A stretch of 64,000 bases of DNA from Serratia marcescens subsp. marcescens ATCC 13880 (GTDB lineage Bacteria; Pseudomonadota; Gammaproteobacteria; Enterobacterales; Enterobacteriaceae). The DNA lies in NCBI RefSeq assembly GCF_017299535.1, contig NZ_CP071238.1:2418001-2482000 (forward strand), in the 5' to 3' direction. Shown here one piece after another: positions 53,821-63,216 of the stretch (its first letter is position 1; the number at the start of each line of letters is the position of its first letter). The position numbers were made by a program, and so were the translations under genes. Under the pieces are notes generated by a model. That model saw only the letters and a program-made list of their open reading frames with translations, was not told the DNA's origin and did not search any database.

Positions 53821-54570
53821 ATGCACAAAGCGGCAAGGCAGCGCCATTTACTGGATTTGCTCAGCGAACGCGGACAGGCGGCGGTGGCGGAACTGGCCAC
53901 CGCCATCGGCGTGTCGGTCGATACCGTGCGCCGCGATCTGGCCGATCTCGAGCGGCAAGGGTTGGCGCAGAAACATCACGGCGGCGCGATCGCGCTCGAA
54001 CCGTCCGGCATGCCACGTCAGGCGCGCGCGGCGCTGTTGCCGCAGATCAAGCAGCGGCTCGGCCGCGCGGTGGCTGCGCAGATCCCGCCCGGCAGCACCC
54101 TGATGCTGGATGCGGGCAGTACGCTGTTGGCGGTGGCGCAGGCGTTGCGCGGCCCGGCGACGGTGATCACCGCTTCGCTGGATATCGCGCAGTGCCTGAG
54201 CGACAGGCCGGAGATCAACCTGATCCTGCTTGGCGGCCAGTGGGATGCGAGCCAGCGGCTGTTCGCCGGCAGCGCCACGCTGGCGTTGCTGGCGCGCTAC
54301 CGCGCGGATATCGCCTTGCTGGGCGCCTGCGCGGTGCATCCTCAGCTGGGACTGAGCGCCGGCGAAGAGGCCGATGCAGAGGTCAAGCGCGCCATGCTGG
54401 CTAACAGCGGCGAGCGCTGGCTGGTGGCCGACCATATGAAGCTGGATCGCTGCGAACCGCATCACGTGGCGGATCTGGCGCAGATCCAACGCCTGTTTAC
54501 CGATCGCCCGTGGGACAACCTGGACGAACAGTCATTGATTGAACTTTGTGTCGTCGCCGACGACCGCTAG
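53821..54570 (+). CDS. DeoR-family transcriptional regulator
   Basis: 249-residue regulator with an N-terminal helix-turn-helix of the DeoR type ('RQRHLLDLLSERGQAAVAELATAIGVSVDTVRRDLADLERQGLAQKHHGGAI') and a sugar-phosphate-isomerase-like effector domain ('IPPGSTLMLDAGSTLLAVAQAL', 'ADEMKLDR'-like end). It is divergent from the formamidase-like hydrolase and is followed 12 bases later by a Gfo/Idh/MocA oxidoreductase, so it likely controls that gene and perhaps the hydrolase. DeoR proteins usually sense phosphorylated sugars. Confidence 0.9.
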   Translation: MHKAARQRHLLDLLSERGQAAVAELATAIGVSVDTVRRDLADLERQGLAQKHHGGAIALEPSGMPRQARAALLPQIKQRLGRAVAAQIPPGSTLMLDAGSTLLAVAQALRGPATVITASLDIAQCLSDRPEINLILLGGQWDASQRLFAGSATLALLARYRADIALLGACAVHPQLGLSAGEEADAEVKRAMLANSGERWLVADHMKLDRCEPHHVADLAQIQRLFTDRPWDNLDEQSLIELCVVADDR

Positions 54571-54582
54571 AGGAGAACACTG

Positions 54583-55650
54583 ATGAACGATACCACTCGA
54601 CCGTTGCAGGTGGCGCTGATTGGCTACGGCTTTGTCGGCAAGGCGTTTCACGCGCCGCTGATTAACGCGGTGCCGGGGTTGGAACTGAGCGTGGTGGCTT
54701 CGCGCGATGCCGCCAAGGTGCATGCCGATCTGCCGCACGCGCAGGTGATCGCCGATCCGCTGGAGGCCATCCGCCGGCCGGAGGTGGATTTGGTGGTCAT
54801 CGCATCGCCGAACGCCACCCATGCGCCGCTGGCGCTGGCCGCGCTGGAGGCGGGCAAGCATGTGGTGGTGGATAAGCCGTTTACGCTGGATTTGGCGCAG
54901 GCGCGCGCGCTGATTGCGGCGGCGGAGAAGCACGACCGCCTGCTGTCGGTGTTCCAGAACCGTCGCTGGGACAGCGATTTCCTGGGCGTGAAGCAGGTGA
55001 TCGAACAGGGGCTGATTGGCAAGGTGACGCACTTTGAGTCGCACATCGATCGTTACCGCCCAGAAGTGCGGGTGCGCTGGCGTGAACAAAACCTCCCTGG
55101 CAGCGGGCTGTGGTTCGATCTGGGGCCGCACATGGTCGATCAGGCGCTGCAGCTGTTCGGCTTGCCGCACAGCGTGCAGGCCAACATCGCCACGCTGCGC
55201 CCCAACGCGCAGATTAACGACTGGGCTCACGTGGTGCTCAACTACCCGACGCACCGCGTGATCCTGCATGGCAGCATGCTGGTGGCGGGGGGCGTCTCAC
55301 GCTTTACCGTGCACGGCGAGAAAGGCAGCGTGGTCAAAGCGCGCGCCGACGGGCAGGAGAGCCAACTGCTGGCCGGCGTGACGCCGGGATCGGCGGAGTG
55401 GGGCAAAGACGACGATGCGATGAGCCTGTTTATCGGCACGGAGCCGATGCGTACGCTGCCGACACCGGATGGCGATCAGCGCCAGTATTACTTCCAGGTG
55501 CGCGATGCGTTGCGCGGCGCAGGCGCCAACCCGGTCACCGCTGCGCAGGCGTTGGCGGTGATGGCGGTGCTGGAAGCGGCCACCCTGGCGGCGGAAACCG
55601 GCGTCACCCAAACTCTGCCGCTCACCGAGGCGGAAATCGCCGCCTGGTGA
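54583..55650 (+). CDS. Gfo/Idh/MocA-family oxidoreductase
   Basis: NAD(P)-dependent dehydrogenase, 355 residues: Rossmann fold 'VALIGYGFVGKAFHAPLI', the family motif 'GKHVVVDKPFTLDLAQARALIAAAEKH' with the catalytic lysine, and 'GSGLWFDLGPHMVDQALQLFG' with the conserved histidine. It resembles E. coli YdgJ. Substrates in the family are sugars, inositols and their derivatives. It starts 12 bases after the DeoR gene with AGAGGAGAA upstream, so it shares that transcript. Confidence 0.92.
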   Translation: MNDTTRPLQVALIGYGFVGKAFHAPLINAVPGLELSVVASRDAAKVHADLPHAQVIADPLEAIRRPEVDLVVIASPNATHAPLALAALEAGKHVVVDKPFTLDLAQARALIAAAEKHDRLLSVFQNRRWDSDFLGVKQVIEQGLIGKVTHFESHIDRYRPEVRVRWREQNLPGSGLWFDLGPHMVDQALQLFGLPHSVQANIATLRPNAQINDWAHVVLNYPTHRVILHGSMLVAGGVSRFTVHGEKGSVVKARADGQESQLLAGVTPGSAEWGKDDDAMSLFIGTEPMRTLPTPDGDQRQYYFQVRDALRGAGANPVTAAQALAVMAVLEAATLAAETGVTQTLPLTEAEIAAW

Positions 55651-55721
55651 CGGCTCGCGTCAGATAAGGCGTCAGACGCATGGATACAGTGCACGCCGTG
55701 CGTCTTCCGCCATCCCAACCC

Positions 55722-55752
55722 CTGACATAGGCTAATTCTCAGTCTATGTCAG
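55722..55752. promoter_or_regulatory. Perfect 9-base inverted repeat before the DHA2 exporter
   Basis: CTGACATAG (55722-55730) and CTATGTCAG (55744-55752) are exact complements, 13 bases apart, and the right arm overlaps the Shine-Dalgarno AGGAG of the exporter gene. It is a good candidate repressor operator or an RNA hairpin that hides the ribosome binding site. Confidence 0.6.
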
Positions 55753-55763
55753 GAGTGTTCATC

Positions 55764-57158
55764 ATGTTATCCCATCCTTCGCCGCAAGGCGTCCGCGGCA
55801 TACTGGCCGCTCTTTCTCTGAGCATGCTGCTGTCATCGCTTGGCATCAGCATTGCCAACGTCGGGCTGCCGGCGCTCGCCACCGCGTTCCATGCCTCGTT
55901 CCAGGCGGTGCAGTGGGTGTTGCTCTGCTATTTGCTGGCCGTCACCACTTGCATCATCGGCATCGGCCGTTTGGGCGACAGCCTCAATCGCCGCCGCCTG
56001 CTGCTGGCGGGCATCGCGCTGTTTACCGCCGCTTCGCTGGTTTGCACGCTGGCTCCGCAACTGTGGCTGTTGCTGGCGGCGCGCCTGATGCAGGGGCTGG
56101 GGGGCGCAGTCATGATGTCGATCGCCATGGCGCTGGCGGGCGAGGCGCTGGGGACGGAAAAAATCGGCCGCGCGATGGGGCTGCTCGGCACGATGTCGGC
56201 CGTGGGCACCGCGCTGGGGCCGTCGTTGGGCGGCGCGCTGATCGCCGGTTTCGGCTGGCGGGCGATGTTCCTGATCAACCTGCCGCTGGGCCTGCTGGCG
56301 CTGTGGCTCGCCTGGCGATACTTGCCGAATGGGCCGCGCGCGGCAGCGCGCGCGGAACCGTTCGATCGCGCCGGCACGTTGCTGCTGGGCGGCGCATTGC
56401 TCTGCTATTCGCTGGCGATGACCCTCGGGCGCGGCGACTTCGGCGCACTCAATCTGGCGTTGATGCTGGGGGCGCTGTTGGCGGGGGCGCTGTTTATCCG
56501 CGTGGAGCGCGGCGCCGCATCGCCGCTGCTTGCGCCGTCGATGTTCCGTCATCCGGCTCTGACGGCGGGGCTGGCGGCCAGCGCGCTGGTGATGACGGTC
56601 ATGACCGCCACGCTGGTGGTCGGGCCGTTCTATCTGTCACGCGCGCTGGAGTTAAGCGCCGCGCAGGTGGGGCTGGTGATGTCGGCGGGGCCGGCGGTGG
56701 CGATCCTGACCGGCATACCGGCCGGCTATCTGGTGGATCGTTTTGGATCGCAGCGCATTGCCCTGCTCGGGCTGATGGCGGTGGCCGCCGGCGCGGCGCT
56801 GCTGTCGCTGCTTAACCGTTGGGGCGTGCTCGGCTATATCGTCCCCATCGCGCTGCTGACCGCCGGCTATGCGCTGTTTCAGGTGGCCAACAACACCATG
56901 CTGATGAAAGATCTGTTTCCTGAACGGCGCGGGCTGATCGCCGGCATGGTGAACCTGTCGCGCAATCTCGGGGCGATCACCGGCGCGTCGGCGATGGGGG
57001 CGCTGTTTTATCTGGCTTCGCAGCAGGTCGCGGGCGCTGCGGCCGCCGCGGCTTACGGCATGCGGGTGACCTACGGCGTGGCGGCGTTGTTGGCATTGGC
57101 GGCGTTGCTCATCGCCTTCGGCGGCCGCCGCCTGATGCTGCGTTACGGCGCGCGCTGA
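55764..57158 (+). CDS. DHA2-type MFS multidrug exporter (14 helices)
   Basis: 464-residue drug exporter of the EmrB/QacA-like (DHA2) group: 'SLSMLLSSLGISIANVGLPALATAFHASFQAVQWVLLCYLLA', motif C region 'GPSLGGALIAGFGWRAMFLINLPLGLLALWLAWRYLP' and about 14 membrane spans. The ATG at 55764 is preferred over one 18 bases upstream because AGGAG lies eight bases before it. An inverted repeat covers the 5' leader. Its 3' end overlaps a convergent reductase gene by 16 bases. Confidence 0.9.
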   Translation: MLSHPSPQGVRGILAALSLSMLLSSLGISIANVGLPALATAFHASFQAVQWVLLCYLLAVTTCIIGIGRLGDSLNRRRLLLAGIALFTAASLVCTLAPQLWLLLAARLMQGLGGAVMMSIAMALAGEALGTEKIGRAMGLLGTMSAVGTALGPSLGGALIAGFGWRAMFLINLPLGLLALWLAWRYLPNGPRAAARAEPFDRAGTLLLGGALLCYSLAMTLGRGDFGALNLALMLGALLAGALFIRVERGAASPLLAPSMFRHPALTAGLAASALVMTVMTATLVVGPFYLSRALELSAAQVGLVMSAGPAVAILTGIPAGYLVDRFGSQRIALLGLMAVAAGAALLSLLNRWGVLGYIVPIALLTAGYALFQVANNTMLMKDLFPERRGLIAGMVNLSRNLGAITGASAMGALFYLASQQVAGAAAAAAYGMRVTYGVAALLALAALLIAFGGRRLMLRYGAR

Positions 57159-57679
57159 ACCGCGTAGCGTTCTTGTACGAAACCGTTGTCCGATGAGGTG
57201 ACGGCAAGCAGGCGCAGGCGCTGCTCCGGGCCGTCGGCGCCGAATAAGGGGATACCGCCGCCCAGCAGCAGCGGCACGCGCGTAATCGTCAGTTCGTCGA
57301 TTAAGCCGGCCTGCAGGAAGCGCTGCACGGTCTGGCCGCCGTCGATATACAGGTGACGGCAGCCGGCCTCGGCCAACCGCGCCACGATGCTGGCCGGTTC
57401 GCCGCTCATCCAGCGGACAGGTTCTGCGCCGTGCGATGCGGGCTGCGTCGACAGCACCACCACCGGCAGTGCGCCATAGGGCCACTCGGGAAAGGCGCGG
57501 ACTTTTTCATAGGTATGGCGACCCATCACCAGCGCGTCGATGTCGGCGACAAACGCTTCAAAACTCAACCCATTGAGCAGCGAAACCGCGTATTCGGGCC
57601 GCAGCAGCCAGTCAATGTCGCCATCCGGGCCGGCAATGAATCCGTCTACGCTGGTGGCGATGTAAACCGAGCATTTCAT
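57143..57679 (-). CDS. Dihydrofolate-reductase-fold protein (RibD C-terminal family)
   Basis: 178-residue member of the RibD C-terminal/DHFR-like family (YwjB/YyaP type): 'YIATSVDGFIAGPDGDIDWL', 'ALVMGRHTYEKVRAFPEWPYGALPVVVLS', 'HLYIDGGQTVQRFLQAGLIDELTITRVPLLLGGGIPLF'. Probably an NADPH-dependent reductase of unknown substrate. Its start and the stop of the VOC gene behind it share one base, so the two are co-transcribed. It is distinct from the homologue at 19721-20371. Confidence 0.87.
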   Translation of the reverse strand: MKCSVYIATSVDGFIAGPDGDIDWLLRPEYAVSLLNGLSFEAFVADIDALVMGRHTYEKVRAFPEWPYGALPVVVLSTQPASHGAEPVRWMSGEPASIVARLAEAGCRHLYIDGGQTVQRFLQAGLIDELTITRVPLLLGGGIPLFGADGPEQRLRLLAVTSSDNGFVQERYAVQRAP

Positions 57680-58080
57680 CAGGCGAGATCTCCCCGATAA
57701 ACCACATGCACCTTGTTGCCGTCGGGATCGCGCAGGTAAGCGCCGAAATAGCCTTTGCCGTAGTGCGCGCGCTCGCCGGGTTCGCCTTCACTGCTGCCGC
57801 CCGCCAGCAGACCGGCGGCGTAGGCGCGTTTAACCGCCAGCTCGTCGGCGGCGAGAAAGGCCAGCATGCTGCCGTTGCCGGCGCTGGCGGGCTGTCTGTC
57901 GAAGGGTTGGTAGGCGTAAAAACGCGGCAGCGTTTGGCCTGGCATCACCCAGCAGCGGGCGGCGGGGCCGCCGTCCGGCGTCACTTCCCGCCGTTGTAAA
58001 CCCAATGGCAACAGAATGGCGTCGTAGAACGCGGCGGCGGCATCCAGATCGCTGACGCCGACGGTAATATGGCTGAACAT
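57679..58080 (-). CDS. VOC-family (glyoxalase-like) protein
   Basis: 133-residue vicinal-oxygen-chelate protein: 'HITVGVSDLDAAAAFYDAILLPLGLQRRE' begins the first module and 'YGAYLRDPDGNKVHVVYRG'-like sequence ('GAYLRDPDGNKVHVVY') closes the second, with the conserved His near the start and DPDGN turn at the end. Likely a metal-dependent enzyme or binding protein. It is the first gene of a two-gene unit with the DHFR-fold protein (one-base overlap). Confidence 0.87.
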   Translation of the reverse strand: MFSHITVGVSDLDAAAAFYDAILLPLGLQRREVTPDGGPAARCWVMPGQTLPRFYAYQPFDRQPASAGNGSMLAFLAADELAVKRAYAAGLLAGGSSEGEPGERAHYGKGYFGAYLRDPDGNKVHVVYRGDLA

Positions 58081-58226
58081 GGCGCGTTTCCTTTCCCAAG
58101 AGAGAATAATGAACGCCTAAAACAGTAGCAGCGATATCGCAGGATGGACAGACTGCCGTGGAGGATTCGGATTAGGGACGCGCGCAGGGGGAAGCGCGCT
58201 TCACGGTTTGCGGGGCAGGCCGCCGT

Positions 58227-58421
58227 TCAATTGCTCTCGACTCGCGGATTGGCGTGGGTCGGCTGGCTGGGATAATCCACCTGATGCTTGTGCAGATAAT
58301 CGCGGATCAGCTGACGCACCACCTGGGAAGGGGTGACGTCCTGCTGCAGGCACAGCTCTTCCAGGGCTTTCTTCTTGTCCGGGTCAATCAGCACCGTTAG
58401 CCGCGCCGTTTTCTTTTCCAT
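58227..58421 (-). CDS. Small ribbon-helix-helix protein
   Basis: 64-residue basic protein with the ribbon-helix-helix (CopG/Arc-like) pattern: a beta strand 'TARLTVLIDPDKKKALEELC' followed by 'LQQDVTPSQVVRQLIRDYLHKH'. The start follows CTGGAGGATCC at ideal spacing; a longer upstream frame lacks family sequence. No toxin gene adjoins it, so it is more likely a stand-alone DNA-binding regulator than an antitoxin. Confidence 0.83.
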   Translation of the reverse strand: MEKKTARLTVLIDPDKKKALEELCLQQDVTPSQVVRQLIRDYLHKHQVDYPSQPTHANPRVESN

Positions 58422-58501
58422 CAGGATCCTCCAGAGAATGATGACTGAATGATAATACCATGTGGACGAAGCGGCCAGCCAGACCGCGTCGCCGCTCGTT
58501 C

Positions 58502-59290
58502 TTAGCGGAAATGCAGCCGTTCTATCTTGCGTGACAGGTAGCCGAGTTCGCAGTTGAACAGCTCGCCGCTGCCGGCGGCCAGCGTGCGAAGCGTGCTGAG
58601 CGGCAACGTCACCTGGGCCGGCGTGGCGTAAATGATCACGTTGCCGCTGGGGGCGACGCAAAACAATACGGTGCCGAATATCCGGTGCAGGCTGTGGTAC
58701 AGCAGGCTGTTCTCATCGGGCAGATCGTGGTAATTGAGCACCAGCCAGCCCCCGTCGTTCAGCCGCGCGGCGCAGTTTTCCAGGAATGTCTGGGTGCCTT
58801 GCTGCGGATCCATGGCGAACGCCGAATAGAGATCGGAGAAAATCAGATCGTAACGCGTCTCGGCGGGCGGGCGCACAAAGTCCATGGCGTCGGCGGTACG
58901 CAGGCTGATGGTGTCGGTGGCCGGCAGCGTAAAATAGCGGCGCGCGACGGCGATCACTGCGGCGCGCAGTTCAACCACGTCCAGACGCATGGCCGGATCG
59001 AGCGCGTGCAGCGCACGCAGCAGGCTGCCGCCGCCTAACCCCAGGATCAACGCCGAGCTTGGCGGCTGCCAGGCCACCGCCATCAGCATCGCTTTGATGT
59101 AGTTGTGGATCGGCTGCGCGGGGTTGCTGAGGCTCATCTTGCTTTGCTCGCAGATGCCGTCAAACCGCAGCGTGCGGTAGCCCTTGTGATCGGAAACGAT
59201 GATTTCGCCCCAGGCGTCGGCTTCGCGAGCGATCACCTGGCCGCGCGGGGAGAAATCGAGGGTTCTGAGTAAGCTGTCAACCAGAGACAT
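58502..59290 (-). CDS. Spermidine-synthase-like methyltransferase-fold protein
   Basis: 262-residue Rossmann-fold protein of the polyamine synthase group: glycine motif 'SALILGLGGGSLLRALHALDP', acidic 'LDVVELRAAVIAVARRYF' and 'YDLIFSDLYSAFAMDPQQG' (place of the usual gatekeeping DAY/F motif), then 'LNDGGWLVLNYHDLPDEN'. It lacks the full SpeE signature, so aminopropyl transfer is uncertain; SAM-binding is likely. The start lies 30 bases after the FabZ-like gene on the same strand, so the two may share a transcript. Confidence 0.82.
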   Translation of the reverse strand: MSLVDSLLRTLDFSPRGQVIAREADAWGEIIVSDHKGYRTLRFDGICEQSKMSLSNPAQPIHNYIKAMLMAVAWQPPSSALILGLGGGSLLRALHALDPAMRLDVVELRAAVIAVARRYFTLPATDTISLRTADAMDFVRPPAETRYDLIFSDLYSAFAMDPQQGTQTFLENCAARLNDGGWLVLNYHDLPDENSLLYHSLHRIFGTVLFCVAPSGNVIIYATPAQVTLPLSTLRTLAAGSGELFNCELGYLSRKIERLHFR

Positions 59291-59320
59291 GGTATTCGCA
59301 GGGTTCCTTTGGCAAGCGGC

Positions 59321-59776
59321 CTATTTACGGGCGCACATGAAATCGGCGGTGCAAATGCGCCGGCCATCGATGCTGGCGCGGCCGGTGAAGCGGGCGATCG
59401 CGCCACGCCGGCGTACAAAGGCGACCTCCATCAACACCTGGTCGCCGGGACGGGCGGCGCGATAAAACCGCGCCCGCTGAATGGAAGCGAAGTAGTAATG
59501 TTCCCCTTCGTTCAACGCCCCGAGATAATAGTGCGCCAGCAGCCCGGTGCTTTGCGCCAGCGCTTCCACCAACAGCACGCCGGGAAAACCGGCGAAGTGC
59601 GCATGGCCGTTCCAGAACGTCGGCTCATTGGCGGTGATGTTCTTGATGGCGCTCAGCCGCCCTTCGGCAATGCAGGTGCCGGCGGGCAACACGCGATCGA
59701 CCAACAGGCAGGGATAACGATGAGGCAGAATCGCCTGAATATCGTTGAATTGCAGGGGGTGACCGTTTAATGGCAT
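59321..59776 (-). CDS. FabZ-like 3-hydroxyacyl-ACP dehydratase
   Basis: Hot-dog-fold dehydratase, 151 residues from ATG 59776. The active-site histidine is in 'ILPHRYPCLLVDRVL' and the glutamate in 'FPGVLLVEALAQ', the arrangement of FabZ. It is not in the lpx/fabZ cluster, so it is a second, specialised copy; a role in lipid or secondary-metabolite acyl chains is possible. An in-frame ATG at 59833 is an alternative; neither has a strong Shine-Dalgarno, and the conserved FabZ-like N-terminus favours 59776. Confidence 0.85.
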   Translation of the reverse strand: MPLNGHPLQFNDIQAILPHRYPCLLVDRVLPAGTCIAEGRLSAIKNITANEPTFWNGHAHFAGFPGVLLVEALAQSTGLLAHYYLGALNEGEHYYFASIQRARFYRAARPGDQVLMEVAFVRRRGAIARFTGRASIDGRRICTADFMCARK

Positions 59777-59932
59777 GGAGGTGCGTGATCCTGTCTGCGG
59801 CGAATCCGGTGCGGTGGCCGGCGTTCGGTCCATAATGAGTGTAATGACATTATAATAAAATTATCATCAGATGTGCCAGATGAAAGACATGACGGCGGCG
59901 ACGGTTGGGGAATAGCGAAGGAGGGGATGACA

Positions 59933-59951
59933 CCCGATCCTGACGATCGGG
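59933..59951 (-). terminator. Weak hairpin downstream of yqhA
   Basis: Seven-base stem CCCGATC / GATCGGG with a five-base loop, 13 bases beyond the yqhA stop. No T tract follows on the minus strand, so terminator function is uncertain. Confidence 0.45.
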
Positions 59952-59964
59952 CGTGGCGGCGCGT

Positions 59965-60471
<507 letters not shown>

Positions 60472-60553
60472 TTAAATGCGTAGCAAAAAGGGCGCTCAGT
60501 ATAGCGCAAGAGGCCTGGGTAAAATCAACCGCTTGCGCCAGTAGAGGGCGATA

Positions 60554-61750
60554 TCAGGCCGCTACGCGCGCCGTTTTGCGCCCGCTGCGGATCCACAGCG
60601 CCACGGCCCCCGCCGCCGTCGCCAGCGCCACGACGCCCGGCCAGCCCGCGCTTGCCAGAATGCGGCTGCCGAGGGCGGCGCCGGTCGCCATACCGATGAA
60701 TACGCCGGTGAACAAGAGGGCGTTCAATCGGCTGCGAGCTGCTGGATCGAGACCGTAAACGATGGTTTGATGCGCGATCAGCGTAGCCTGGATGCCCAGA
60801 TCGAATCCGACGGTGCTCAGCGCAATGAGCGCCAGCTGCGCCGGGAGCGGCAACAGCGGCAGCAAAAACATCAAGGCGAAGGAGGCCAGAACCAGTCCCG
60901 CGCCGATACGGGTCACGACGTCAGGGCCGTGCCGATCGGCCAGACTTCCCGCCAACGGCGCCGCCAGCGCACCCGCCCCCGCCAGGCCAAACGCGCCGGC
61001 GGCCGCGCTGCCGATCTGGTAGCGCTCCGCCAGCATCAACGCCAGCGTTGACCAGAAAGCGCTGAAGCCCAATGACAGAAAGCCTTGCGCCAGCGTCGCG
61101 CGCCGCAGCGCGGGATACTCGGCCCACAGATGTCCCAGCGAGCGCAGCAGCGCGGGGTAACTCAGCGCGTTATGGGGGCGAAGACGCGGCAACATGCGCC
61201 AGATCGCCAGCGTGATCGGCAAAACGCCCAGCGCCGCGAGCGCGTAGACGCTGCGCCAGCCGGCGAACTCGGCGAGCGCGCCGCTGAACACGCGCGACAG
61301 CAAAATGCCGGCCAATAGCCCGGTCATCACCGCGCCGACGGTTTTGCCGCGGCTGGCCTCTGGCGCCAGCGTGGCGGCGGCGGGGATAATGTCCTGCGCG
61401 ACGGTGGCGGTCAGGCCTATCGCCAGGCTGCTGAGCAACAACAGCGGAAACGAGGCGGCAAAAGCGCAGAGTAACAGCGTCAGCGCCAGCAGCGCGCCTT
61501 TTACCAGAATGATCCGCCGGCGATCGTACCGGTCGCCGAGCGGCGCCAACAGTAAAATGCCCAGCGCATAACCTAACTGGGTCAGCGTCGGCACCATGCC
61601 GGCATCGGCGACGCCGGCGTGGAAATCGGCGCCCATCATGCCAAGCATGGGCTGACTGTAATAGATTGACGCGACGCTAAGGCCGGCGCCGGCGGCCAGC
61701 AGAAATACGACGTTGGCGGACGGTGCGCCGTGGGTGGTGGCGGTGCTCAT
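60554..61750 (-). CDS. MFS exporter, YnfM/arabinose-efflux type
   Basis: 398-residue twelve-helix DHA1-type transporter: 'LLAAGAGLSVASIYYSQPMLGMMGADF', 'GYALGILLLAPLGDRYDRRRIILVKGALLAL' (motif A) and 'SRGKTVGAVMTGLLAGILLSRVFSGALAEFAGWRSVYALAALGVLP' (motif C). YnfM-like. It is divergent from a LysR regulator gene 97 bases away, a standard regulator/exporter pair. The exported compound is unknown. Confidence 0.9.
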   Translation of the reverse strand: MSTATTHGAPSANVVFLLAAGAGLSVASIYYSQPMLGMMGADFHAGVADAGMVPTLTQLGYALGILLLAPLGDRYDRRRIILVKGALLALTLLLCAFAASFPLLLLSSLAIGLTATVAQDIIPAAATLAPEASRGKTVGAVMTGLLAGILLSRVFSGALAEFAGWRSVYALAALGVLPITLAIWRMLPRLRPHNALSYPALLRSLGHLWAEYPALRRATLAQGFLSLGFSAFWSTLALMLAERYQIGSAAAGAFGLAGAGALAAPLAGSLADRHGPDVVTRIGAGLVLASFALMFLLPLLPLPAQLALIALSTVGFDLGIQATLIAHQTIVYGLDPAARSRLNALLFTGVFIGMATGAALGSRILASAGWPGVVALATAAGAVALWIRSGRKTARVAA

Positions 61751-61847
61751 GGCAAAAATTCCTGCAAGGTGAATGTGCGGCCATTTTTACCGCTTGCTTC
61801 ATTCCGCTGTAGCCCCCTCGCAGGTAAAACTGTTATACACTTAACGT

Positions 61848-62789
61848 ATGAATAAAATTAACTTACCTAACGGCGACCGCATAACTTTGCTGCATACGCT
61901 GGTGCGCATCGTCGAAAGCGGCAGCTTGTCAGCCGCGGCGCAGCAGCTGGGCACTTCGCAGCCGACAATCAGCCGGCGTCTGCAGGCATTGGAACAGCTG
62001 CTGGGCGCCAAACTGATCCAGCGGACGACCCACGCCCTGAAACTGACCGACGACGGCGAGCGCTGTTACCGCCAGGCGCGGGGGCTGATCGAACAATGGC
62101 AAAGCCTGGAAGAAGGGCTTGGCGGCGCGCGCGACGAACCGGTCGGCGTGTTGCGCGTGCGGGCGCCGCACGCATTCGGTCAAGATCAGCTGATCGGTCC
62201 GTTGGGCGAGTATTTGCGGCGCTATCCGCAAACTTACGTTGAGTGGACGCTGAACGATCATTCTCCGGACTTTATTCCCGAGGGGGTGGATTGCGCCATT
62301 CACGTCGGGGCGGTGACCGATCCGTCGGTCGTGGCGGTGTTGCTGGCGGAGGTGCCGCGCAGCACGGTGGCGTCACCGGCGCTGTTGGCTGAACGACCGG
62401 CGATCGTCGATCTCGACGATTTAGCCTCATTGCCGTGGTTGGCGGTAAACAGTTTTTATCGTAATGAGGTCGTCTTGACTCACGCGACCAGCGGTGAACA
62501 GCGGCGTTTCGACATCGCGCCGAGGTTGAGCACCGACAGCCTTTATGCGGCGCGCAAGGCGGCGCTGGAAGGGCTGGGCGTCGCGATCGTGTCGTCTTGG
62601 GTGGTGAAAGAAGAATTGGCGCAAGGCGCTCTGCAGACGCTGTTACCCCTGTGGCGAGCCGAGCCACTGCCTATTTACCTGTTGTATCCCTACGCCAGCT
62701 ATTATCCCGCGCGTTTACGCAAATTCATGGAAATGATGAAAGAAACGATGCCGCGCATTCTCGGCGCGCAGCCGCCGACGGGGCGCTGA
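61848..62789 (+). CDS. LysR-family transcriptional regulator
   Basis: 313-residue LysR regulator of the CrgA-like group: helix-turn-helix 'GSLSAAAQQLGTSQPTISRRLQALEQLLGAKLIQRTTHALKLTDDGERCYRQAR' and an effector domain with 'VGVLRVRAPHAFGQDQLIGPLGEYLRRYPQTYVEWTLND'. It is divergent from the YnfM-like exporter and is expected to control it. It converges with the selenoprotein-W-like gene, six bases between stops. Confidence 0.9.
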   Translation: MNKINLPNGDRITLLHTLVRIVESGSLSAAAQQLGTSQPTISRRLQALEQLLGAKLIQRTTHALKLTDDGERCYRQARGLIEQWQSLEEGLGGARDEPVGVLRVRAPHAFGQDQLIGPLGEYLRRYPQTYVEWTLNDHSPDFIPEGVDCAIHVGAVTDPSVVAVLLAEVPRSTVASPALLAERPAIVDLDDLASLPWLAVNSFYRNEVVLTHATSGEQRRFDIAPRLSTDSLYAARKAALEGLGVAIVSSWVVKEELAQGALQTLLPLWRAEPLPIYLLYPYASYYPARLRKFMEMMKETMPRILGAQPPTGR

Positions 62790-62795
62790 CGGCCT

Positions 62796-63089
62796 TCAGT
62801 GTCTGGCTTTTTTTCCGTCGCTGTGGCCGAGAGAACGATCGGGGAAGCTGTGATCGCGCAGCCGCTGCTTTAACTGCGCCGCATCGGGGAAGCCGCCGTC
62901 AATCTTGCGATCCCAAATCATCACGCCATCGACGCTGATTTGGTAGACCCCGCCGGTGCCCGGCATCAGGGTGACGGAGGCGAGATCGTCGCCGAAGGTG
63001 TTCAGCAGCTCTTGCGCCATCCAGCCGGCGCGCAGCAGCCAGTTGCATTGTGAACAGTAGTGAATCGTAACGGCGGGTGCGTTTTTCAT
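62796..63089 (-). CDS. SelT/SelW/SelH (Rdx)-family thioredoxin-fold protein
   Basis: 97-residue protein of the Rdx family: 'VTIHYCSQCNWLLRAGWMAQELLNTFGDDL' carries the redox CXXC (Cys12-Ser-Gln-Cys15), and 'TLMPGTGGVYQISVDGVMIWDRKIDGGFPDAAQLKQRLRDH' completes the fold. The bacterial member has Cys in place of selenocysteine. A redox or thiol-related role is inferred. It lies about 130 bases downstream of the flavoprotein gene on the same strand. Confidence 0.9.
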   Translation of the reverse strand: MKNAPAVTIHYCSQCNWLLRAGWMAQELLNTFGDDLASVTLMPGTGGVYQISVDGVMIWDRKIDGGFPDAAQLKQRLRDHSFPDRSLGHSDGKKARH

Positions 63090-63216
63090 CGTTGATCGAC
63101 CGGTTAGTGGTGACGGCTTGCAATCTGCCTGCGGGCTCGCAAGCGATGGTGGCTGTGTATCGCCAAATAGTCAAGCGCCTGCTGCGGCCAGAGCGACAAG
63201 GGGAGCCGCGTGCTCG

